From the NCBI GenBank assembly GCA_030271555.1, contig JARXKQ010000086.1, forward strand, positions 1 to 5,859: DNA of 5,859 bases. The letters are read 5' to 3'. The DNA is from Chloroflexota bacterium (GTDB lineage: Bacteria; Chloroflexota; Limnocylindria; Limnocylindrales; CSP1-4). Below, piece by piece: positions 1 to 5,859 of this stretch. Below the pieces are notes generated by a model. That model did no database searches. It was given only the letters and a program-made list of their open reading frames with translations, and had not been told where the DNA came from. A program made the translations under genes and the position numbers. Each line of letters starts with the position of its first letter. Positions within the stretch are counted from its first letter, which is position 1.

Positions 1-120
1 CACGACCACGATGCTTAGTCCGAGGCGCCGCCGGGAAAGGCGGATCTCGCTGCCTATGACGCGCAGCATCTGCCGGCCACGCTCCTTGCCGCGATCCACC
101 GCGCGCTGCTTGGCAACCAT
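1..120 (-). CDS. Partial helix-turn-helix (XRE-like) regulator, N-terminal 40 residues
   Basis: An ATG at 120-118 on the minus strand opens a frame that runs without a stop for 40 codons to the window edge. It begins MVAKQRAVDRGKERGRQMLR, and residues 22-36 read IGSEIRLSRRRLGLS. A basic leader followed by 'IGxEIRxxRRxxGLS' is the usual start of an XRE/Cro-C1-type DNA-binding domain, in which GLS opens the second helix. The recognition helix lies outside the window, so the family call rests on this first helix only. No strong Shine-Dalgarno precedes the ATG; the nearest purine run is AAGGGG, about 20 nt upstream. The gene follows rpoD on the same strand after a 235-bp gap, so it is probably an independent unit. 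Ligand and targets cannot be judged. A chance ORF remains possible because the fragment is short. Confidence 0.5.
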   Translation of the reverse strand, partial: MVAKQRAVDRGKERGRQMLRVIGSEIRLSRRRLGLSIVVV

Positions 121-179
121 GGATCAGATACTCGGGCGAGCCCCTTAGCGAGCAGTTGCCTCCGACTCACCAAGCGGTT

Positions 180-346
180 CTCGTGGGACGGTTGAATACG
201 CCGTCCACTCGGGCGCTAATGGCCGTCGGGGACTGGATTCCGGCAGCTCCGACCGTGGCACGAGTGGATTGATCGGATTCGCAGGTCCTGACGACCGTCC
301 AGCCCTGGCCGGCTCCGGCGACCGGCGTATTCGCTCGTGGGACGAG
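180..346. repeat. Short repeats in the non-coding gap downstream of rpoD
   Basis: The 235-bp gap 121-355 holds no recognisable gene, but short sequences recur in it. CTCGTGGGACG occurs directly at 180-190 and 334-344. GAATACGCCG at 194-203 is the exact inverse of CGGCGTATTC at 323-332. CCACTCG at 205-211 is the inverse of CGAGTGG at 261-267. Local hairpins are GGACGG/CCGTCC (186-191 with 201-206) and CTCGT-GGG-ACGAG (334-346). None is followed by a T-tract on either strand, so a canonical intrinsic terminator for rpoD is not evident. A folded 3' UTR or a decayed repeat are both possible; function is unknown. Confidence 0.4.
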
Positions 347-355
347 AAACGACCT

Positions 356-1996
<1,641 letters not shown>

Positions 1997-1998
1997 CG

Positions 1999-3960
1999 TT
2001 ATCCATTACCTCCGCTGGCGGCCGCGCTCGCGGCCGTGGCTCGTTGTCGTCGTTGGCTCAAAACTGTTGTTGACTCTCTTTGGCGATCGAGATCCAGCCG
2101 ACGCGCCTTCAGATCGCGCACCTCGCGCACAAGGGCTTCCGCAGTGGGCTTGTCGCCGTCCGCCTCTGCCTCGCGGATGTCGAACTCCTTGGCGCCGATC
2201 TCCTCGTCGAGCCGATTGCGGCGCAACGTGAGCAGGCTCTGATCGAGCGCCTGGCGCAACGCGACCTCGTCTTCAGGGAGCGGCTCGGGATCGGCGTACA
2301 TGGTGCGCACAATGCCGGCCAAGATGGGGTCGAGCGACTCGGCGAACGCCGCGCGGTCAAAACCGATCGCGGGCACGTCCTCAAGACGCCGCCAGATCTC
2401 GCGCGCGGGGGTGCTCGCGAACTCGATGTCCGTGGGCGCGTCAACTGCGTCGCGCGCATATGGCCGCATCAGGAGCAGCCGCAGGAGGCTGAACTCGGAG
2501 CGCTTCAACAGGCTCGCGACAGCCTGCGGGTCGAGCGCGTCCGGACTGGCCAGGACCGCCTCGAGATTGATCTTTGAGCCAACGTGCGCCTCAGCCGGCC
2601 GACCGACGATCTTGGCGGCCTGCTCTGGCCGACGCAGCTCCTCCAGCAGCACCCGCTCTTCGACGCCGCTGCGCCGCGCCAGCAACTGCAGGTAGCCATC
2701 CCTCTGGGTGGGATTGGTGACCCGGCGGATGGTCGGCATCACCGCCGCCACCAGCTTGTCGCGGCCACTCAGCGTGCGTGGATCATGGCGCTTGGCGAAG
2801 TGGTTGATCAGGTACTCGACGATGGGCTGCGGCTCGTTGGTCGCCTTCCGCCACAACTCCGGATCGTCGCGCATCACTTCGTCCGGGTCGCGCTTGTCGG
2901 GCAGGCGGATGACACCCACATCGGTCAGTCGGCCCTTGTGGGCGCTGCGCTCGATCTCGCCGACGAGCGCCGATAGCTCGGTCGCGCCAAAGGTTGCCGC
3001 ACCCTGGCCCGCGGCATCGACATCGTATGCCAACGCGATCCGCGGCGCGTAGCGCGTGACGAGCTCGATCTGTGCCGGCGTCAGTGCCGTGCCAAGCGTC
3101 CCCACGACGTTCTCGAAGCCCTGCTGGTGGGCCATCAACGCGTCGGTATTGCCCTCGACCAAAACAGCGATGCCTTCCTTGCGGATGGCGCCCTTGGCGC
3201 GGTCGATCAGGTACAGCGTGCGGCTCTTGTCGAAGAGCGGGGTTGCCGGCGAGTTCAGGTACTTGGGCCCGCGGTCGCGGCCGTTGGCGTCTTTCTGCTC
3301 GCTGCCGACGATCCGCCCTCCCAGGCCTGTCGCGTTACCTGACGCATCGCGGATTGGGAAGATGATCCGGCCGCGGAAGCGGTCATAGACGCCGCGTCGC
3401 CCCTGGCGGCGCGAGACGAGGCCGGCCGCCTCCAGCTCGTCGTCCTTGAAATCCCGCTTTTCGACGAGCGCCTTGCTGAGGCTGTCCCACGAGTCGACCG
3501 CGTAACCCAGCAGGTGCGCGCCGATCGTCGCGTCCGTGAAGCCGCGGCCGCGCAGGTAGTCGAGCGCCGGCTGGCCGTGGTGGCTCTCGGTCAGGATGCG
3601 GTGATAGAACGCAATTGCGCTATCGAGCGCGTCGCGCAGTCGTTTGCGACGCGCGTCCTCACGCGAATTGCGCTCACTGATCTCGACGCCCGCTCGGCCG
3701 GCGAGGCGACGCAGCGCCTCCGGAAAGTCGATCGAGTCGCGCTCCATGACGAAGTTGAAAAGGTCGCCACCGCGACCGCAGCCGAAACACTTCCAGGTCT
3801 CGCGCGACGGCGTGACCGTGAACGACGGCGTCTTCTCACCGTGGAACGGGCACAGGCCCTTGTAGCTCGCGCCGGCCTTGCGCAGCTGCACGCTCTCACC
3901 GATCAGATCGACGAGGTTCAGCTTCTGTTTGACTTCAGCGGCGACGCCAACAGACGACGT
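1999..3960 (-). CDS. dnaG: DNA primase DnaG, probable ACG start
   Basis: DnaG makes RNA primers for replication, acting with the DnaB helicase. Numbered from the ACG at 3960-3958 it has 653 residues. The CHC2 zinc-binding domain comes first, with ligands C37 and H40 (CPFH) and C58 and C61 (CFGC). These lie three residues short of the E. coli ligands C40, H43, C61 and C64. The RNA polymerase domain follows, with FRGRIIFPI and the KYLNSP segment. The Toprim part has the catalytic glutamate in VEGNTD (E269), the metal-binding pair in YDVD (D313, D315) and RDPDE at 357-361. The C-terminal part is a divergent, helical helicase-interaction region ending in a charged coiled coil. The first ordinary in-frame start is GTG 3891. 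It would remove the conserved N-terminal helix ([14 protein letters not shown]) and has no good Shine-Dalgarno. An in-frame TGA at 3984-3982 bounds the start, and ACG 3960 follows GGAGGT by 8 nt. Family is certain; the exact start is inferred. Confidence 0.93.
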   Translation of the reverse strand, partial: TSSVGVAAEVKQKLNLVDLIGESVQLRKAGASYKGLCPFHGEKTPSFTVTPSRETWKCFGCGRGGDLFNFVMERDSIDFPEALRRLAGRAGVEISERNSREDARRKRLRDALDSAIAFYHRILTESHHGQPALDYLRGRGFTDATIGAHLLGYAVDSWDSLSKALVEKRDFKDDELEAAGLVSRRQGRRGVYDRFRGRIIFPIRDASGNATGLGGRIVGSEQKDANGRDRGPKYLNSPATPLFDKSRTLYLIDRAKGAIRKEGIAVLVEGNTDALMAHQQGFENVVGTLGTALTPAQIELVTRYAPRIALAYDVDAAGQGAATFGATELSALVGEIERSAHKGRLTDVGVIRLPDKRDPDEVMRDDPELWRKATNEPQPIVEYLINHFAKRHDPRTLSGRDKLVAAVMPTIRRVTNPTQRDGYLQLLARRSGVEERVLLEELRRPEQAAKIVGRPAEAHVGSKINLEAVLASPDALDPQAVASLLKRSEFSLLRLLLMRPYARDAVDAPTDIEFASTPAREIWRRLEDVPAIGFDRAAFAESLDPILAGIVRTMYADPEPLPEDEVALRQALDQSLLTLRRNRLDEEIGAKEFDIREAEADGDKPTAEALVREVRDLKARRLDLDRQRESTTVLSQRRQRATAASAAASGGNG
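2008..2013 (-). promoter_or_regulatory. rpoD ribosome binding site inside the 3' end of dnaG
   Basis: GGAGGT on the minus strand (2013-2008) lies within the Gly-Gly codons near the dnaG C-terminus, 11 nt before the rpoD ATG at 1996. The spacing is slightly long. An ATG at 2006-2004 lies closer but is in another frame, which supports the start at 1996. The overlap suggests translational coupling of primase and sigma factor. Confidence 0.7.
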
Positions 3961-3968
3961 GGCGGGTG

Positions 3969-3974
3969 ACCTCC
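3969..3974 (-). promoter_or_regulatory. Ribosome binding site that decides the dnaG start
   Basis: GGAGGT on the minus strand (3974-3969) is a six-base match to the anti-Shine-Dalgarno. It is followed after 8 nt by ACG (3960-3958), the first codon of a frame reading (M/T)[19 protein letters not shown] into the conserved DnaG N-terminus. No ATG, GTG or TTG exists in this frame between the upstream TGA (3984-3982) and GTG 3891. Confidence 0.6.
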
Positions 3975-4035
3975 AGGTTGTTCACGGCTTCGTGCACGGG
4001 ATCGCTTGCGGCGCGACCTGCCGGACACACGAAGG

Positions 4036-4058
4036 GCCTTGTCAAGTCTTGACAAGGC
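4036..4058. repeat. Perfect 23-bp palindrome, CTTGNCAAG box pair 1 (probable operator or 5' stem-loop)
   Basis: Two boxes, CTTGTCAAG (4038-4046) and CTTGACAAG (4048-4056), are separated by one T. They form a perfect inverted repeat with 11-bp arms (4036-4046 and 4048-4058) centred on 4047. Box starts are 10 bp apart, about one helical turn, so both would face the same side of the DNA. The palindrome lies just downstream of the predicted dnaG transcription start. It could act as an operator, or in RNA as a stable 5'-terminal stem-loop. Confidence 0.75.
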
Positions 4059-4069
4059 TTCCGCGCGAC

Positions 4070-4099
4070 ATTCTACCCCTTGACAGCCCCTCTTGACAA
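4070..4099 (-). promoter_or_regulatory. Probable sigma-70 promoter of the dnaG-rpoD operon
   Basis: On the minus strand, TTGTCA (4099-4094; five of six to TTGACA) and TAGAAT (4075-4070; five of six to TATAAT) are separated by 18 bp. Transcription would start near 4063, giving a leader of roughly 100 nt. The -35 lies inside the downstream CTTGNCAAG box pair, and the predicted start abuts the other pair, so this promoter appears to be operator-controlled. It could be autoregulated because rpoD is in the operon. Prediction is by motif only. Confidence 0.55.
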
Positions 4100-4110
4100 G
4101 CCTTGTCAAT
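4092..4110. repeat. CTTGNCAAG box pair 2, overlapping the dnaG -35 element
   Basis: CTTGACAAG (4092-4100) is followed by CTTGTCAAT (4102-4110, one mismatch), again with starts exactly 10 bp apart. The perfect inverted repeat covers 4093-4109 (8-bp arms centred on 4101). It repeats pair 1 at a distance of exactly 54 bp, about five helical turns, with the order of the A-centred and T-centred boxes reversed. It overlaps the proposed dnaG -35. Weaker copies are CTTGACAGC (4079-4087) and ATTGACACG (4124-4132). Confidence 0.7.
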
Positions 4111-4130
4111 ACCCACCGGGAGTATTGACA
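4104..4130. repeat. Inverted repeat TGTCAATAC / GTATTGACA with 9-bp spacer
   Basis: TGTCAATAC (4104-4112) and GTATTGACA (4122-4130) are perfect 9-bp inverse copies around a 9-bp spacer. The left arm shares bases with box pair 2, so a protein or RNA fold using this repeat would compete with the pair-2 palindrome. The right arm contains a consensus TTGACA on the plus strand, but no convincing -10 lies 16-18 bp further on. Confidence 0.55.
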
Positions 4131-4217
4131 CGCCACATGAGGAGCAGGCCATCGGGGGTCCACTTTGGGCCGCCTGGACCTTGTGAGCCGCTACTGGCCG
4201 ATGAAGACTGAGGGCGC

Positions 4218-4892
4218 ATGACGAATGAACTTGGTCCAGCGGCCGGACGCGAGCTGCTCGATGACCTGGGCTTCCTGCTTGTGCCCGGGCCGCCCCTGGC
4301 GGTCGGTCGGTCGTATCTTTTCGTCGCCATCCGGCCGCAGCCGACGCTGCGCCATTTCGATCCGGAGCAGGTCGAGTACTGGATGACGCCGAGCGGCCAC
4401 GGTGTGCCGGCGGTCGTCGAATGGGCCACACGCGAAGCGCCTGCCGGCGAGCATTCGTGGGGCCCGATCCACGTCGTCGATCGACTTGGCGCGACGAACG
4501 AGTTCGTGACGTTCGGCGGAGAGCGGCTGGTGGCGCGCCTGCCTGAGGCCAAGTTCATCGTCTTCAGCAGCGCAGCGCCGATCGTCGCCTGCGGTGGCCA
4601 CTCCCAGGAGTGGGCGGGCGGCGGACGCGAGATCCAGGGCTTCCTGGGGCGGATGCGCGCGGCGGCCGACCCGCGTGGTGCGCTGGAGCAACGAATTGCG
4701 ACGCTCTCCCCCACCGCGCGGTATGCGGCCTTCCTTGCCGACGCGCTCGAACGCGCGCGGCGGAGCGAAGAGAAAACCGGCTGGGCGAGCGGCGCGCGGC
4801 CGGTTCTGGAGCGTGAGCGAGTGCGGCTGGAGGCTGAATCGGCCGCAGATTGGGCCAGTGGAGTCGGGTTGGCGGCGGAAGTATTAGAATAG
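4218..4892 (+). CDS. Hypothetical protein, 224 residues
   Basis: I do not recognise a family. Codon use is strongly G/C-biased at third positions, as in its neighbours, which supports real coding. The protein looks soluble: no signal peptide or membrane segment. Residues 1-130 alternate beta-like stretches (SYLFVAIRP 32-40, FIVFSSAAPIVACGG 113-127) with conserved-looking Pro, Gly and Trp. Residues 137-224 are predominantly helical and charged, rich in Arg, Glu and Ala. There is one Cys (125), so no metal site is evident. The start at 4218 has only GAGGG 3 nt upstream, too close for a good Shine-Dalgarno. The same frame is open upstream to ATG 4137 apart from a single TGA at 4209-4211. The gene is divergent from dnaG-rpoD across the CTTGNCAAG boxes and may share their control, but no convincing plus-strand -10 is seen. 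Confidence 0.75.
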   Translation: MTNELGPAAGRELLDDLGFLLVPGPPLAVGRSYLFVAIRPQPTLRHFDPEQVEYWMTPSGHGVPAVVEWATREAPAGEHSWGPIHVVDRLGATNEFVTFGGERLVARLPEAKFIVFSSAAPIVACGGHSQEWAGGGREIQGFLGRMRAAADPRGALEQRIATLSPTARYAAFLADALERARRSEEKTGWASGARPVLERERVRLEAESAADWASGVGLAAEVLE

Positions 4893-4905
4893 GGGGGCCC
4901 TATTC
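4887..4905 (+). other. Stem-loop overlapping the stop codon of the 4218-4892 gene
   Basis: GAATAGGG (4887-4894) and CCCTATTC (4898-4905) form a perfect 8-bp stem with a GGG loop, and the TAG stop (4890-4892) is in the left arm. No T-tract follows, so this is not a canonical intrinsic terminator. It may be a weak terminator, an exonuclease block or a dimeric protein site. Confidence 0.55.
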
Positions 4906-5043
4906 AAGGCGAACCCGGGTCGTCACCCCACCGCCCAGCGAACGACGCGACCTTCGATCCCCGTCTCTTAACGAGGTTGAGCGTCAGCGTCACCGGTGAC
5001 CGACGCGGGCCAGAGGCTGACGGCAAAGGAGAGTCAGGACCGC

Positions 5044-5244
5044 GTGACTACATCGAGCTCTTCCGTCTGGCGCCGATCGGTTCCCAAGGACGCGCCGCCT
5101 GAGCCCTTCAAGCATCTGATCGACCAGTATCAGCACCGCGAGCAGCTCGTTACCTGCACGTGCGGCTGGAGGGGTAGCTCGCTTGACTCAGCACCCGACG
5201 GCTGGAAGGCCCATCTCCTCGAGGTGCGCGGCCCGTCGCGCTAG
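5044..5244 (+). CDS. Small CxCGW-motif protein, 66 residues (or 82 from GTG 4996)
   Basis: Family and function are not established. The C-terminal half reads TCTCGWRGSS followed about 15 residues later by GWKAHLLEV. The C-x-C-G-W plus distal H-L arrangement recalls small actinobacterial and Chloroflexota hypotheticals that may bind a metal, but only two Cys and one nearby His are present, so a complete zinc site would need dimerisation or H-x-R-type ligands upstream (YQHRE). The GTG at 5044 follows AGGAG (5027-5031) by 12 nt. The alternative GTG at 4996 gives a low-complexity N-terminal extension, lacks a clear Shine-Dalgarno and sits inside a 12-bp palindrome (GTCACCGGTGAC, 4989-5000), so I favour 5044. 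There is no signal peptide or membrane segment. A strong terminator follows 30 nt after the stop, which supports a real transcript end here. Confidence 0.65.
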   Translation: MTTSSSSVWRRSVPKDAPPEPFKHLIDQYQHREQLVTCTCGWRGSSLDSAPDGWKAHLLEVRGPSR

Positions 5245-5261
5245 GCGAGACGCGAACCAAA

Positions 5262-5273
5262 CCTGAATTCAGG
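5262..5273. repeat. 12-bp perfect palindrome CCTGAATTCAGG beside the terminator
   Basis: CCTGAATTCAGG is perfectly self-complementary and abuts the terminator stem. As RNA it could fold only poorly because it has no loop. It may be a dimeric protein site or chance. Confidence 0.3.
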
Positions 5274-5306
5274 AGCGCCCGTTCCAAACGGAACGGGCGC
5301 TTTTTT
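5274..5306 (+). terminator. Intrinsic (Rho-independent) terminator
   Basis: AGCGCCCGTTCC (5274-5285) pairs perfectly with GGAACGGGCGCT (5290-5301) around an AAAC loop, giving a 12-bp GC-rich stem. The T-tract is 5301-5306, and its first T closes the stem. T residues follow only on the plus strand, so it terminates the 5044-5244 gene and insulates the DoxX gene downstream. Confidence 0.93.
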
Positions 5307-5336
5307 GCGCCTTCAACGGTCTAGCATCGCGCTCAT

Positions 5337-5363
5337 CCTGCGGCAGACCCAGCAGCCCGCAGG
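5337..5363 (+). other. Predicted leader hairpin upstream of the DoxX gene
   Basis: CCTGCGG (5337-5343) and CCGCAGG (5357-5363) are perfect 7-bp inverse copies around a 13-nt loop. They lie in the presumed 5' leader just ahead of the Shine-Dalgarno at 5371. No promoter with both hexamers is convincing between the terminator and this hairpin; TAGCAT at 5322-5327 is a possible lone -10. Confidence 0.35.
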
Positions 5364-5370
5364 CAAGCTG

Positions 5371-5394
5371 AGGAGGGTTGCTCACACTGTGAGC
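5371..5394 (+). promoter_or_regulatory. Shine-Dalgarno followed by a 15-bp palindrome before the DoxX ATG
   Basis: AGGAGGG (5371-5377) is a strong Shine-Dalgarno, but the ATG at 5398 is 20 nt away. The gap contains GCTCACA-C-TGTGAGC (5380-5394). In RNA this can form a 6-bp stem with a 3-nt loop, leaving about 5 unpaired nucleotides between Shine-Dalgarno and AUG. Alternatively translation starts at the in-frame GTG 5389, inside the palindrome. Confidence 0.5.
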
Positions 5395-5397
5395 TCG

Positions 5398-5859
5398 ATG
5401 CGCACGTTGATTTACGTGCTGGGGGCCGTTGCGGCAATCAGCCTGGCACTCCTCGTCATATCCGCCGTCGGTCTCACCGGCGATGTGCGGACGTGGGTCA
5501 CGTGGATCTTCTGGGTTTCGTTCATCGCCCTGGTCGTGGCGCTGTTCATGTACCACCGCAACGCGCCCGGCGCCGAGACAGTAGAGGTAGAAGGCCCGCC
5601 CTTCGCGCGCTTCCTGTTCAGCAACCGCGCGGCGGGCTGGGTGTGGTTGCCGATCCGCGTCTTCCTTGGGTTCGCCTGGCTCGATGCCGGCCTGCACAAA
5701 CTGGGTGATGCCGGCTGGACCCAGGGCGGCGCGTCCCTGCTGGGCTATTGGCAGCACGCGGTGGCCATTCCAGATGCGCCGGCTCGCCCGGCGATCGCTT
5801 ATGACTGGTATCGCGACTTCCTCAACATGCTGATCAACAATGGCGCGCAGTCCTGGTTC
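5398..5859 (+). CDS. DoxX-family membrane protein, C-terminus beyond window
   Basis: 154 codons are visible and the frame is open to the window edge. Residues 4-25 and 33-52 are hydrophobic membrane segments joined by a short loop. A polar linker (53-70) follows, then WVWLPIRVFLGFAWLDAGLHKL (81-102, membrane segment 3), which is the hallmark entry of the DoxX/DoxD-like domain. A 'GWTQGG' turn and a long loop ending AYDWYRDFLNMLI come next. DoxX-like proteins are multi-pass inner-membrane proteins, related in sequence to the small subunit of archaeal thiosulfate:quinone oxidoreductase. Most bacterial members have no proven reaction, and nothing nearby shows a thiosulfate pathway, so I do not assign that activity. 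The two N-terminal helices before the usual domain look like an extension. The start is uncertain: ATG 5398 or in-frame GTG 5389 (three more residues), the latter 11 nt after AGGAGGG. The strong terminator upstream makes it a separate transcription unit. Confidence 0.8.
   Translation, partial: MRTLIYVLGAVAAISLALLVISAVGLTGDVRTWVTWIFWVSFIALVVALFMYHRNAPGAETVEVEGPPFARFLFSNRAAGWVWLPIRVFLGFAWLDAGLHKLGDAGWTQGGASLLGYWQHAVAIPDAPARPAIAYDWYRDFLNMLINNGAQSWF

Noticed and set aside
201..214. Minus-strand GCCCGAGTGGACGG resembles the D-arm of tRNA-Ser
   Set aside because: No matching acceptor stem, anticodon arm or T-loop (GTTCGANNC) follows at the required distances.
3935..3985. 16-residue minus-strand leader ORF (GTG 3985, TGA 3937-3935) overlapping the dnaG start
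   Set aside because: No Shine-Dalgarno precedes the GTG and it is out of frame with dnaG; easily expected by chance.
4080..4130. Several plus-strand TTGACA hexamers (4080, 4093, 4125) as tandem promoters for the 4218 gene
   Set aside because: No convincing -10 lies 16-18 bp downstream of any; the hexamers are better explained as parts of the repeated CTTGNCAAG boxes.
4036..4130. CRISPR array or replication-origin iterons
   Set aside because: Repeats are only 9 bp, palindromic and few, with no spacers of uniform length, no DnaA boxes and no AT-rich unwinding region.
4106..4714. Minus-strand ORF of 202 codons opposite the 4218 gene
   Set aside because: It runs into the regulatory repeats, is low complexity, and the plus-strand frame has the better codon bias.
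5269..5757. Minus-strand ORF of 162 codons opposite the DoxX gene
   Set aside because: It reads through the intrinsic terminator, and the opposite strand encodes a recognisable DoxX-like membrane protein.

Overview
The window is GC-rich, with coding regions strongly biased to G/C at third positions. Its core is a minus-strand pair, DNA primase (dnaG) followed by the primary sigma factor (rpoD), the ancient macromolecular-synthesis gene order. The sigma factor carries a long insert between regions 1.2 and 2. Together with a DoxX-family membrane protein, a small CxCGW protein and an orphan hypothetical, this recalls an uncultured, probably soil or aquatic, Chloroflexota genome (Limnocylindria/Ellin6529-like). 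That placement is from memory of family resemblance and is tentative; an actinobacterium-like lineage is the main alternative.

Layout. 1-120 (-): 5' end of a helix-turn-helix (XRE-like) regulator, cut by the window edge. 121-355: non-coding, with short repeats. 356-1996 (-): rpoD. 1999-3960 (-): dnaG, 2 nt upstream of rpoD, so the two are very probably co-transcribed and the rpoD Shine-Dalgarno lies inside the end of dnaG. 3961-4217: divergent intergenic region with a probable dnaG promoter and an unusual set of CTTGNCAAG boxes. 4218-4892 (+): hypothetical protein ending in a hairpin over its stop codon. 5044-5244 (+): small CxCGW protein, followed at 5274-5306 by a textbook intrinsic terminator. 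5398-5859 (+): DoxX-family membrane protein, truncated by the window end, with a palindrome between its Shine-Dalgarno and its ATG.

Two observations stand out. First, CTTGNCAAG boxes occur as two pairs. Within each pair the boxes are exactly 10 bp apart, and the pairs are 54 bp apart. They flank the probable dnaG-rpoD promoter and look like a bipartite operator for an unidentified regulator coupling primase and housekeeping sigma synthesis. Second, the conserved N-terminus of DnaG continues upstream of the first ordinary in-frame start codon (GTG, 3891). The only well-placed initiation site is an ACG at 3958-3960, 8 nt after a GGAGGT. No CRISPR, insertion sequence, tRNA or defence system is visible.
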